DNA of 64,000 nucleotides from contig CAZYWZ010000023.1 in the NCBI GenBank assembly GCA_964651705.1, positions 12,220 to 76,219 of the forward strand, read 5' to 3'. The stretch is from JADLBR01 sp964651705. Lineage in GTDB: Bacteria > Verrucomicrobiota > Verrucomicrobiia > JADLBR01. Shown here piece by piece: positions 36,336-45,198 of this stretch. Positions within the stretch are counted from its first letter, which is position 1. Each line of letters begins with the position of its first letter. The notes under the pieces are model-generated. The model was not told the DNA's origin. It did not search any database and saw only the letters and a program-made list of their open reading frames with translations. The position numbers were made by a program, and so were the translations under genes.

Positions 36336-39059
36336 CTACTTGAGCCGCCGCTTCCGGAGAATCGCACCGACGCCCAGCAGCAGCCATGCCCATGCCGCCG
36401 GCTCGGGCACCGGGATGAGCCAGCCACCGCCGGCCAAGGCGTGGATCTCGTCGTTCAACTCGGGGTTGAGCGAAGGGGCGTAGTAGATGTTGAATGCCGA
36501 GGTGACCTGTTGTGTGTCGGCATTGAACCGGAGCACGTAGAGCGCCGTGCCATCATTGCCAGTATTGCCGTCTTCGATCGTCACGGTGCCGCCTGGCGCG
36601 ATCTCCAGTTCCCCGATCGCAAAGTTGTTGCTGTAGCCGCTCCAGTCGAGGCCGAGATCGGCGCCTGCAAATTCGAAAGTGTGGCTGCCGATCCCGAAAC
36701 CGAGCGCCGAGCCCGCGAGGTCGAACGTGAACGCGTTGGTGCTGGCGTTGAGCAAATTGCCCTGGATGACGAATTCATCGCCGGGCCCGCCGTTCAGCGC
36801 GCCGCTCGCGCCAACCTGGAGGGTGGTGAAGAAGTTGGTGCCCGAGTCGCTGATGTATTTGCCATTGTTCACGAAGACATCCAGGAACGTGATCTGGCCA
36901 CCGGTGTTCTTGAAGACCCCGCCGAGTTCGTTGGTCACGACGCTGGCGACGCTTCCCACGTCCCCGGCCGCGTCGAGTTGCGCCCCCGGCCGCACCAGCA
37001 CGACGCCGCCGGTGCCCGTGACCGCCCCGCCCTCCAACCGCATGACGCCGTTGGACGCCGACAACACGCCGTAGTTGGCGATAGCGGCGGAAACCGTCCC
37101 CCAACCGCTGACGGTGGCGTTGGTGTTGATGACCAGGCCGTCGCTGAAGCCGTGGGCTCCGCCGAGAAGGTTCATCGTGGCTCCCTGTGCACCATCGCCG
37201 ATGGTGAAGGCGAAGGTATTGGCGAGGGCGCTGCCACGGGCGCTCAACGTGCCGGCGTTGAAACTCATCTGCCCGCCAGCGTTGGTCAAGATGAGTTGAT
37301 CGGTCGCAACGCTGCCGCCGTTGAGGCTCAGCAAGCCGTGGCGCACTTCCAGCGAGCCGCTGCCGGCCGGCCCAACTGCTTGCAGATTGCCGCCGATGAC
37401 GGCCACCAAGCTGCCCGTGGCCGCGGAAACCCTTCCGACCACAACGCCCGAGGCAACAACGGAGCCGCCGTCAGCGATACTCAATTGGTTGTCCGGACCC
37501 TCATGACCCACATAGAGGTTGTTGCGGTTAGTCCAGAGCGAATCGGCGCCGATGACAAGCACCGCGTTGCTCCTCGCCAGGCCGCCATAGCCCACGAACC
37601 CGTTGTCATCCGCCACGGCGCCGCCGTTGCTGATGATCAACCCGTTGCACGAACCTTGATTGCCCACCCGTAACCATGAGCCGTTATCCCAGAGCGAATC
37701 GGCGCCGGTGACAAGCACCACGTTGTTGCTCGCGTAATGTGTGTCGCCCAGGTAGCAACCGTTGTTCGCCACCGTGCCGCCGCCGCTGATGGTCAGCCGG
37801 TTGCCCGAACCGTAGTCGCCCACGCTTAGATACGACCTGTTGGTCCAGAGCGAATTGGCGCCGGTCACCATCACCACGTTGTTGCTCGCGCTCTTCTCAT
37901 CGCCCACACAGCCGTAAGAGTCCGCCACCGTGCCGCCGTCGCTGATCGTCAACCGGTTGCCCGACCCGTAGTCGCCCACGGTTAAAGAGGTGTTGGTCCA
38001 GAGCGAGCCGGCGCCGGTGACCAGCACCGCGTTGTCGCTCGCGTTGCTGCCGCAGCCCACATAGCCGTTCTCGCTCTTCACCATGCCGCCGTTGGTGATG
38101 GTCAATCGATTGCCCGAACCGAAGCAGCCCACATGGAGGTCATTGCGGTTGGTCCAGAGCGAGCTGGCGCCGGTGACCAGTACCGCGTTGTTGCTGGCGC
38201 GGCTGTCTTGTCCTACATAGGCGTTCCCGCTGGCCACCGTGGCGCCGTCGCTGATGGTCAGCCGGTTGCACGACCCCGAATCGCCTACGCTAAGGTTGGT
38301 CCGGTTGTTCCAGAGCGAATCGGCGCCGGTGACAAGCACCGCGTTGCTGCTCGCCAGGCCGCCATAGCCCACGAACCCGCTGTCATTTGCCACGGCGCCG
38401 CCGTTGCTGATGGTCAACCGGTTGCACGAACCCTGATTGCCCACCCGCAACCATGAGCCGTTATGCCAGAGCGAATCGGCGCCGGCGACCAGCACCACGT
38501 TGTTGCTCGCGTAATGTGTGTCGCCCAGGTAGCAGCCGTTGTTCACCACCGTGCCGCCGTCGCTGATGGTCAACCGGTTGTCCGAACCGTAGTCGCCCAC
38601 GCTTAAATAGAACCTGTTGGTCCAGAGCGAATTGGCGCCGCTGACCAGCACCACGTTGTTGCTCGCGCTCTTCCCGTCGCCCACACCGCCGTAAGAGTCC
38701 GCCACCGTGCCGCCGTCGCTGATGGTCAGGCCGTTGAAGGAGCCTGAATTGCCAATGGTCAGATCGTTGCTGTTGTTCCAGATAGACCCACTGCCTGTGA
38801 TCAAGGCGGAATTGTGGTCGGCGCCGGCGAGATCGCCCACAATGCCCGCTGTCGAATTCAGGTCGGCGTTGTTTGTGACGATCAGGGCATTCAGCGGTCC
38901 ATTGCTGCCGACCAGGTACGTTCCGGCATAGTTGACGGAAATGCCGTTGATGACGTTCGTTTGGCGGGTCTCGGCGCTGGCCGGGCCGCAAAATACAACC
39001 CCCAAGCAGGCCCATGTCGCGGCAACCCTCCACAGTCGAATCCTTGGAAGTCGCCTCAT
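36336..39059 (-). CDS. PEP-CTERM surface protein with nine ~52-residue beta-type repeats (autotransporter-like)
   Basis: 907 aa. Signal peptide RVAATWACLGVVFCGPASA. Residues about 90-565 are nine tandem units of about 52 aa with consensus GAxSLWTNRxxLxVGDxGSxNRLTISDGGTVA....VG...ASNNAVLVT, typical of beta-helical adhesin-like passengers. Units 1-3 and 6-8 are nearly the same, implying a block duplication. A low-complexity Gly/Asn/Thr region follows. The C-terminus is a sorting signal: VPEP, a hydrophobic segment (AWAWLLLGVGAILR), then RKRRLK. Exosortase would cleave there; none is in the window. Expected at the cell surface or in exopolymer. Last gene of the minus-strand polycistron (33 bp after the sulfatase). 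Confidence 0.9.
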   Translation of the reverse strand: MRRLPRIRLWRVAATWACLGVVFCGPASAETRQTNVINGISVNYAGTYLVGSNGPLNALIVTNNADLNSTAGIVGDLAGADHNSALITGSGSIWNNSNDLTIGNSGSFNGLTISDGGTVADSYGGVGDGKSASNNVVLVSGANSLWTNRFYLSVGDYGSDNRLTISDGGTVVNNGCYLGDTHYASNNVVLVAGADSLWHNGSWLRVGNQGSCNRLTISNGGAVANDSGFVGYGGLASSNAVLVTGADSLWNNRTNLSVGDSGSCNRLTISDGATVASGNAYVGQDSRASNNAVLVTGASSLWTNRNDLHVGCFGSGNRLTITNGGMVKSENGYVGCGSNASDNAVLVTGAGSLWTNTSLTVGDYGSGNRLTISDGGTVADSYGCVGDEKSASNNVVMVTGANSLWTNRSYLSVGDYGSGNRLTISGGGTVANNGCYLGDTHYASNNVVLVTGADSLWDNGSWLRVGNQGSCNGLIISNGGAVADDNGFVGYGGLARSNAVLVIGADSLWTNRNNLYVGHEGPDNQLSIADGGSVVASGVVVGRVSAATGSLVAVIGGNLQAVGPAGSGSLEVRHGLLSLNGGSVATDQLILTNAGGQMSFNAGTLSARGSALANTFAFTIGDGAQGATMNLLGGAHGFSDGLVINTNATVSGWGTVSAAIANYGVLSASNGVMRLEGGAVTGTGGVVLVRPGAQLDAAGDVGSVASVVTNELGGVFKNTGGQITFLDVFVNNGKYISDSGTNFFTTLQVGASGALNGGPGDEFVIQGNLLNASTNAFTFDLAGSALGFGIGSHTFEFAGADLGLDWSGYSNNFAIGELEIAPGGTVTIEDGNTGNDGTALYVLRFNADTQQVTSAFNIYYAPSLNPELNDEIHALAGGGWLIPVPEPAAWAWLLLGVGAILRKRRLK
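37530..38660 (-). repeat. 156-bp tandem repeat array inside the PEP-CTERM gene
   Basis: Units of about 156 bp, most obvious from recurring stretches such as AGCGAATCGGCGCCGGTGAC and TTGTTGCTCGCGTAATGTGTG. The latter occurs near 37726 and 38503, 777 bp apart, i.e. five units. This explains the local similarity peaks; it is coding, not CRISPR. Confidence 0.8.
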
Positions 39060-39092
39060 AAGCCTTCCGCAATCCTCATGGCCGGGGGCACC

Positions 39093-40463
39093 TCAATCCG
39101 ACCATCGGGCGATCGTCTTTCGCCCGGTGACCGGCCACCACGCCGAGATCTTGCCCGCCAGTCGCTCGACCACCTCCGGATTCCCGGCGGCAACGTTCCT
39201 CTCCTCGCCCGGATCGGCGAGCAGGTCGAAGAGCTGTGGGCGCCTCTCGGTCCGGGGGTGCGAGCTGGCGTAACGGCCCAGCGCGCCGTCATAGGTCAAA
39301 AGGAGCTTCCATTTGCCCTCGATGGCCCAGCGGTACAACAGGGAATCCTCCGGCCTGTCGATGTCCGCGATGTCATGGGCGAACCCCTCGCCAAAAATCG
39401 TGTCCCGACCCAAGGGCACACCATCGCGGACCAATGGCAGGAGGTCCAGGCCGGGAAGGTTCCCGGAGATGGTGGCGCCGGCGGCACTCAGCATCGTGGG
39501 CACCAGATCGATGCTGCTGACCGGTTCATCGCGCTTGCCGGTCCGGATTACGCCGGGCCAGCTCAACAGGATGGGCTGGCGCACGCCGCCCTCGTTGGGC
39601 GACTGCTTCGATTTCGGCGCGTAGCCCTGGCTGGCGGGATCCTGGATCCAGCCATTGTCGGCGATATAGGCATAGAGCGTGTTCGCGTTGAGCCCCTTCC
39701 CATCGAGGAAATCGATCAGTTGCCCGCATGTTTCATCGAACCACTCGCACATGGCGTAGTACTTCGCGACGTGGAGGGATTCGACCTTGTCCCGGTACTT
39801 TGCCAGCAACCGGTCGGGCGGATTGTGCGGCGTGTGCGGCAGGAAGGGCGCGTACCACAGAAAGAAAGGCTTCTTCTCCCCCATCGCATGCTCCACGAAA
39901 TCGAAGACGGGCTGCATGCCCTCCCGCCCGATCTTGAGCCCGTCGTCCCCGTGTCGCCCGCCCTTCTCCGGAAACCCCCGGGTCATCCCGTGGGTGAATC
40001 CCCCGCGGCGATAGGACCCCTCCCACCACTTGCCGGATTGGTGCGAGAGATAACCGCGCTCCGCCAGCAGCTTCGGCAACGTCGGATGCCCGTCGATGTG
40101 GCTGATGAGCCGTTCCCGCAACTCGGCATACTTCGGCGAATCGGCGGGCGCGAGGGCGTGGGACGGGTCATTGCCCGAGATCCTGTGCTGATGCGCAAAC
40201 AGCCCGGTCGCCAGCGTGCTGAGCGCCGGCCGGCAAAGCGCCGTCGGCACATATCCCCGGGTGAATAGCGCGCTCCGCGCGGCCAATCGGTCCAGGTGCG
40301 GTGTCTGGATCACCGGGTGCCCCATGAACCCATAGTCCGTCCACGCCTGGTCGTCGGAAAGGATCAGGACGATGTTCGGCGTTCCGCGCGTTCCCGCGGA
40401 TTCAGACAGCCCAACGGCCGCCAGCAGCGCACCTAACACCGCAATGGTCTGCTCAAATCTCAT
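39093..40463 (-). CDS. secreted sulfatase-like protein with altered active site (CRPAL, GKWW)
   Basis: 456 aa, signal peptide MRFEQTIAVLGALLAAVGLS. LSDDQAWTDYG and IADNGWIQDP metal segments are kept, but the formylglycine motif reads CRPAL at Cys77: the motif Arg is Leu. The GKWHLG block reads SGKWWEGSYRRGG, with Trp147 replacing the usual His. Remaining catalytic-domain features are intact (PNEGGVRQPILLSWPG, LFDLLADPGEE). From memory, some PVC sulfatases share SGKWWEG and a CRPSL-type site, so this may be a clade-wide variant. It may need a different maturation route or have altered activity. It is 9 bp downstream of the next sulfatase in the same operon. Confidence 0.85.
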   Translation of the reverse strand: MRFEQTIAVLGALLAAVGLSESAGTRGTPNIVLILSDDQAWTDYGFMGHPVIQTPHLDRLAARSALFTRGYVPTALCRPALSTLATGLFAHQHRISGNDPSHALAPADSPKYAELRERLISHIDGHPTLPKLLAERGYLSHQSGKWWEGSYRRGGFTHGMTRGFPEKGGRHGDDGLKIGREGMQPVFDFVEHAMGEKKPFFLWYAPFLPHTPHNPPDRLLAKYRDKVESLHVAKYYAMCEWFDETCGQLIDFLDGKGLNANTLYAYIADNGWIQDPASQGYAPKSKQSPNEGGVRQPILLSWPGVIRTGKRDEPVSSIDLVPTMLSAAGATISGNLPGLDLLPLVRDGVPLGRDTIFGEGFAHDIADIDRPEDSLLYRWAIEGKWKLLLTYDGALGRYASSHPRTERRPQLFDLLADPGEERNVAAGNPEVVERLAGKISAWWPVTGRKTIARWSD

Positions 40464-40472
40464 GATCGCCCC

Positions 40473-42050
40473 CTATTGTCTCTTGGCCTTCCCCTTCTTT
40501 CCGGGGCCTCCAGATCTGGCGGCCGGGGCCAGCGACTCGGGCGGATCCTGAGCCGGGACCTTTAGCTCGGCCCGCAGCCGGTCGAGTTCGGCGTGCAGCG
40601 CCTCCCTGGCTTCCGCGTGAGCCGGATCGTCATAGACATTCCTGAGTTCCTTCGGGTCCCCCTCACGATCGATGAGTGACCAGTAATTCATCTCGGGCTC
40701 ATAGAAGTGGAAGAGCTTATACCGGTCGGTGACGACGCCGTAGTGCTTGCGCACGCTGTGGGGACCGGGAAATTCGTAGTAGTGGTAGTAGAAGCTCGTG
40801 CGCCAATCGGCCGGATTCTCGCCGCGCAGCAGTGGCACCAGGCTCCGGCCCTGCATATCGCCCGGGACCGCCTGCCCCGCGGCGTCGAGGAATGTCTCCG
40901 GAAAATCGAGGACCGAGACCATGCTGGCGTTCCGGCCGCCCGGCTTCGTCACCCCGGGCCAGCGCGCCAGCAGGGGCGTCGTCAGCGACTCCTCGTAGAT
41001 CCAGCGCTTGTCGAACCAGCCGTGCTCGCCCAGGTAGAATCCCTGATCGGATGAGTACATGACGAGCGTGTCCTTCGCCAAGCCCTCGGCATCGAGGAAG
41101 TCCAGCAGCCGCCCCACCCCCTCGTCGACCGCGAGGATCGTGCCGAGGTAGTCGTGCATGTAGCGCTGGTAGCGCCAGCGGACCAGATCCTTGCCCGAGA
41201 GATTGGCGGCGAGAAACTTCTCGTTCCGCGGCCCGTAGTAGGCGTCCCAGGCCTTGCGCTGGGTCGCGTTCAGATACGGCGGCGCCGCCAGCTTCGCGTC
41301 CCTCTCGTTGAATGTCTTTTCCAGCGTCATGTCCTGCTCGCGCTCCGCCCTGCCGCGGCCCGCGTAGTCATCGAAGAGCGTGTCCGGTTCGGGGAACTCC
41401 CGATCCCCATTCCAGCCCAAGTGCCGGAGGGCCGGCGCCCACTCGCGGTGCGGCGCCTTGTGCTGGCACATGAGCATGAACGGTTTTGTCTCATCGCGGG
41501 CCTTCAGCCACTCGATGGCGATATCCGTGATTATGTCGGTGGTGTATCCCTCGTGCGTCACCTTCTCCCCATCCCGGATCATCGGCGGGTTATAATAAAT
41601 GCCTTGGCCCGGGAGGATGTGCCAATGATCGAAGCCGACGGGATCGCTCTCGAGGTGCCACTTGCCGATGACCGCGGTCCGATAGCCCGCCGCCTGCAGC
41701 AGTTTGGGAAAGGTCTGCTGCGCCCCGTCGAACCGATTGCCATTCCGAAAGAAGCCGTTGATGTGGCTATATTTCCCCGTCTGGATGACGGCGCGGCTGG
41801 GCCCACAGATCGAGTTTGGCACGAGGCACCGCTCGAACAGCACGCCCTCTTTCGCCAGCCGGTCGATGTTCGGGGTCTGGACCAGCTTGAGCGGGTGAGC
41901 ATAGGCGCTGATCGCCTGCGACGCGTGATCATCGGCAAAGATGAACAGGATATTCGGGGGCCTCGTCTCCCCCGCGGCCCGGGTGAATACGGCGGCGAGC
42001 AGGATCACTCCCAGCGCCGCGGCTTTCGCAAAGGTGGATGCAGCTCTCAT
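40473..42050 (-). CDS. secreted sulfatase, N-acetylglucosamine-6-sulfatase-like, with basic tail
   Basis: 525 aa from ATG 42050, with GGAGAGG upstream and signal peptide STFAKAAALGVILLAAVFTRAAG; longer openings overlap the preceding gene. ADDHASQAISAYAHP, CGPSR with Cys82, VIGKWHLESDPVGFDHWHILPGQ and SSDQGFYLGEHGWFDKRWIYEES are the standard signature of the GlcNAc-6-sulfatase-like branch. This fits work on sulfated N-glycans beside the GH85 enzyme, by inference. The tail is GGPGKKGKAKRQ. 43 bp downstream of the lectin-like gene. Confidence 0.92.
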   Translation of the reverse strand: MRAASTFAKAAALGVILLAAVFTRAAGETRPPNILFIFADDHASQAISAYAHPLKLVQTPNIDRLAKEGVLFERCLVPNSICGPSRAVIQTGKYSHINGFFRNGNRFDGAQQTFPKLLQAAGYRTAVIGKWHLESDPVGFDHWHILPGQGIYYNPPMIRDGEKVTHEGYTTDIITDIAIEWLKARDETKPFMLMCQHKAPHREWAPALRHLGWNGDREFPEPDTLFDDYAGRGRAEREQDMTLEKTFNERDAKLAAPPYLNATQRKAWDAYYGPRNEKFLAANLSGKDLVRWRYQRYMHDYLGTILAVDEGVGRLLDFLDAEGLAKDTLVMYSSDQGFYLGEHGWFDKRWIYEESLTTPLLARWPGVTKPGGRNASMVSVLDFPETFLDAAGQAVPGDMQGRSLVPLLRGENPADWRTSFYYHYYEFPGPHSVRKHYGVVTDRYKLFHFYEPEMNYWSLIDREGDPKELRNVYDDPAHAEAREALHAELDRLRAELKVPAQDPPESLAPAARSGGPGKKGKAKRQ

Positions 42051-42093
42051 GATATTCCTCTCCTTCCAATAGCACTCTGCCGGGCGCCCGACA

Positions 42094-42780
42094 CTACTGC
42101 CCTTCCCAAAGCCTGATGTGGTCGATCTGACACGTGCCGCCATCGATGGCCTTGAAGTCGATCTGCGCCTGCCCGGCCATGTCGATGTTCTCGCTCTCGA
42201 ATAAGTGCTTCTTCCCATCGATCTTGAGCAGGATCCTTCCCTTCTTCAACTCGATCACCACGTCGTGCCACTCGTTGAGCGTGAACAGCGGCCCCTTCAC
42301 TTCCAGGGTCTCGACGTCTCTTTTGATCGCAAGCGTCGTCGCCTTCTCGCCGAAGGTCAGCGTGTGGATGTGGTGCCCTAGGTCAAAGAGCGGAAAGCCG
42401 CGCTGGTAGGCCTTCGCATCATACCGCACCCGCATGGCGCAGACGAAGTTCTCGGGCACCTTCTTGAGCCAGATCACCGGCTTGAACCCGGCGTGGGCCC
42501 GGTCGCCGCTGGCCACCTTCTTCTCCTGAAATTCCTTCGATGACGGACCGCCGGTCAGGACCCCGTCCTTTATCTCCCAGGTGGTGTTCTGCCGGACCTC
42601 CCAAAACTCCGAGTTGAGCGTCCCATCGAAGGCGTCCTCGTACACGAGCTTCGTGCGAAAGAACAACTCCGACCTGTATGCGGGCAGTCCCTCCGCCCGA
42701 AGCGGCGCATTCCAACAGAGGCATGACATGGCAACCGGCACGGCAAGAAGACGGACATGGTTTTTCATGAGCGGGCTCAT
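42094..42780 (-). CDS. secreted LamG/DUF1080-like concanavalin-fold protein
   Basis: 228 aa; ATG at 42780 or at 42768 (MKNHVRLL). Signal peptide VRLLAVPVAMSCLCWNAPLRAEG. YEDAFDGTLNSEFWEVRQNTTWEIKDGVLTG, then VRYDAKAYQRGF, LAIKRDVETL, LNEWHDVVIELKKGRILLKIDGK and a closing QIDHIRLW are those of the 3-keto-disaccharide hydrolase-like/LamG beta-sandwich group, which bind or act on carbohydrate. No catalytic residue can be assigned. 15 bp after the PPC protein and 43 bp before the sulfatase at 40473-42050, so it probably contributes glycan binding to this locus. Confidence 0.82.
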   Translation of the reverse strand: MSPLMKNHVRLLAVPVAMSCLCWNAPLRAEGLPAYRSELFFRTKLVYEDAFDGTLNSEFWEVRQNTTWEIKDGVLTGGPSSKEFQEKKVASGDRAHAGFKPVIWLKKVPENFVCAMRVRYDAKAYQRGFPLFDLGHHIHTLTFGEKATTLAIKRDVETLEVKGPLFTLNEWHDVVIELKKGRILLKIDGKKHLFESENIDMAGQAQIDFKAIDGGTCQIDHIRLWEGQ

Positions 42781-42795
42781 GGGTAGATCCGGCCG

Positions 42796-45177
42796 CTATC
42801 GGATCAGCCTGGCCTCGATGTTCGCGACCTGGCGATTGGCGAACTCATCCGTCAGGAGCCACAGCTGGTAGAGGCCATCGATCTGCTTCAGGTACCAGTC
42901 GACCGAGCTTTTCGTCAAATCGCGCTTGGCATCCTTCGGCCGGTCCTCGTCGCGGATATCCGGCCGCACGCGATCGGCCGGCGGCTGGTAGGCCGGGTTG
43001 AAGACCAGGGCCGGCAGGTCGTTGGCGGGCAACAGGTGGCGCCACAGGAAGGCCTGCATCCTATCTTCGGACGGGACAGCCTCGCGGACGATCTCTTGCT
43101 CCCCGACCTTCGCGCTGCCGACGACCGCGAGGTTGACGGGCTTCTCCATCTCCGACAGGGTCGATTTCAGGGTCAGGCCGATCGCCTCCTGTTTTGCGGC
43201 CAGCGTGGCGCCGGGAGATTCGAGCCCGGCGGGCAGGTCCTTGAATCGGAGCTGGATCGGTCCATCGAAGCCGTCCTTTCGGATGGCGAAGACCGTCGCG
43301 TTCGCCGACTTCGCCCCCGCGATCACGATTCGTGATGGGATGAGCCGCAGCTCGAAGTCCGGCCTCGGCTGACTGATCCGGAGCCGGTAGGCATACTCCT
43401 TGCCCGCGTGCCTACGGGTATCTCCCAAATGGACATAATACTTCCCGTCGGCGGGCAGCTTGACCATGAGATAGGAATCGGCGTGGTCGGTGTTCTCTCC
43501 CGATGCCGCATCGTAATAATCGTCGTTCAGCGCGATGACCTTGCCATCGGGGCCGGTCACCTTGAGGAAGGAATCGAACGGCGATCCGAGGCGGCGCGCG
43601 GTCACCTCCGCGACGAGAGTCTCACCCGCCTTCCCCTCCACCCCGAAGACATCCCAATCCCCGGGCCGATCCGACCGACCGTTGATTATCATGGGCAGGC
43701 TGACTCTCTGGGCCTTGGATGGCACGTCATTGGATTCCTTGTCCATGCATTCCGGCAGCGTGTCTAGGACGAACGGCACCTCGTTGGAAATGACCTCCCC
43801 GTTGCTCGCCACGATCCGGTGGCGTCCGGGCTTTGCGTCGTTGGGTGGTGCCGCCAGCGTGGTCTTCTCCAAATTCCAGCCGCTCATCTCGATCTTGACC
43901 GGCTCTCCCGCCCGCCCCCCCAGGGGGAAGATGCCGCTCAAGAAAGGTGCCTCGGAGACCGTGACCCGGTACACGAAGCTCTCCCGACCCCGGAACAGCG
44001 CCTCGTTGATAGTCAGCACATACTCGCCATCCGCGGGGACTTCGAAGAACAGGACGGGGTCCGGGTCGAAGCGGAAATCGTCGTTGTAGGCCAGCTCGTT
44101 ACCCTTCGCATCGCGCAGCGTCAACACGGCCTGAAACCATCCGGGGACGCCGTCGGCAACGTAGGGGGACAACTGTCTGGCCTTGGCCACGATGACCAGG
44201 CGCTGGCCCTTCATGGCAGTGAATCGATACCGGTTGACCTCTCCGGCGCCGATCTGGCCATTCATCGTGCACGGCACCGTGATCTGTACCTCCTCCTCCT
44301 CCGGCGGCCGCTTCCGCTGGGCCAGATGCTCCTTGCCCAGCACCTGCTTCTGGCAGGTCTTCATCGGTTTCCGCGCGACTTCAGGGTCCTGGCCGACGAA
44401 AAATGGCAGCGGGTTGGACACCCCTTTCTTGCTAATAACCCGGATCTCGCGCGCTCCGGGCCTCGCGTCGGGGGCCACCGTCACCTCGGCAAACACGAGC
44501 TCGCAATGGGCCGGCACCGCAGGATTCCGCTCGTCCTCCGCAAAGATCCTCTCGATCCGATCGATCAGTTTCGCCTTGGCCGCCTCCTGCTCGGACTTCG
44601 GGGCCTCCTCCTTCGCCTCGCCCGCCTTTAGCTCCTTCGCGTTTTCCAGGGACGCGTTGCAGTCCCTGCAGACGGTGGTGCCCAACGGGTTGAGGCGTCC
44701 GCAGGCGGGGCACATCACCCCCTCGACCTTCGGCGGCTCGATGCGCTCGGGCAACTCGAGAAACGCCATCTTGGCGACCATGGTCTCGTTGACCACCGTC
44801 TCCTTCTTCTTCAGCTCGTTGAGCTGCTGCCGCAGGAGATCCAGCTCCTGATTGTTCAGCACCCGATAATAATCGACGAGCCGGACCGAGACTCCCTCGC
44901 CCGTCACGACCACTTCGCTGGGTTCGAGAAGCCCCTGCCCGCCCAGCCGGATCTGGAAAGTCGAACCCTGCTGCCCGCCCGCCGGATAGACGTAGCCGAT
45001 GTACTGGTTCTGCGCCCGGCCCGCGGACGCCCCCGCCAGCAGCAGGCCCAGGACCACAGATCTAACGACAGGGCGCAAGGCGCGCGGGGCCGCGGGAACC
45101 CCCAAGGCTGACTCGAAAATACGGCGCAACTCCAACGCGTCGGCCACGGCCGGCCACCCCACAGGCAATCTACTCAT
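42796..45177 (-). CDS. exported PPC-type (pre-peptidase C-terminal-like) repeat protein with an embedded zinc ribbon
   Basis: 793 aa from ATG 45177; AGGAG lies 6 bp upstream, whereas the earlier in-frame ATG overlaps that RBS. Hydrophobic signal SVVLGLLLAGASAGRAQ near 42-56 after a basic start. An IPT-like opening (GYVYPAGGQQGSTFQIRLGGQGL), a charged coiled stretch (QELDLLRQQLNELKKKE), then a zinc ribbon with Cys156, 159, 170, 173. Two later PPC-type modules (NRYRFTAMKGQRLVIVAKARQL..., DWDVFGVEGKAGETLVAEV...). This protein type commonly sits with DUF1501 and DUF1549/1553 proteins in planctomycetes, as here; role unknown, probably a surface scaffold. Confidence 0.85.
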   Translation of the reverse strand: MSRLPVGWPAVADALELRRIFESALGVPAAPRALRPVVRSVVLGLLLAGASAGRAQNQYIGYVYPAGGQQGSTFQIRLGGQGLLEPSEVVVTGEGVSVRLVDYYRVLNNQELDLLRQQLNELKKKETVVNETMVAKMAFLELPERIEPPKVEGVMCPACGRLNPLGTTVCRDCNASLENAKELKAGEAKEEAPKSEQEAAKAKLIDRIERIFAEDERNPAVPAHCELVFAEVTVAPDARPGAREIRVISKKGVSNPLPFFVGQDPEVARKPMKTCQKQVLGKEHLAQRKRPPEEEEVQITVPCTMNGQIGAGEVNRYRFTAMKGQRLVIVAKARQLSPYVADGVPGWFQAVLTLRDAKGNELAYNDDFRFDPDPVLFFEVPADGEYVLTINEALFRGRESFVYRVTVSEAPFLSGIFPLGGRAGEPVKIEMSGWNLEKTTLAAPPNDAKPGRHRIVASNGEVISNEVPFVLDTLPECMDKESNDVPSKAQRVSLPMIINGRSDRPGDWDVFGVEGKAGETLVAEVTARRLGSPFDSFLKVTGPDGKVIALNDDYYDAASGENTDHADSYLMVKLPADGKYYVHLGDTRRHAGKEYAYRLRISQPRPDFELRLIPSRIVIAGAKSANATVFAIRKDGFDGPIQLRFKDLPAGLESPGATLAAKQEAIGLTLKSTLSEMEKPVNLAVVGSAKVGEQEIVREAVPSEDRMQAFLWRHLLPANDLPALVFNPAYQPPADRVRPDIRDEDRPKDAKRDLTKSSVDWYLKQIDGLYQLWLLTDEFANRQVANIEARLIR

Positions 45178-45198
45178 GGGCATCTCCTTTTCCCGCGG

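Noticed and set aside
37530..38660. Regularly spaced repeats resembling a CRISPR array
   Set aside because: The 156-bp period is far too long, the repeats are within an open frame, and they encode a periodic 52-aa unit.
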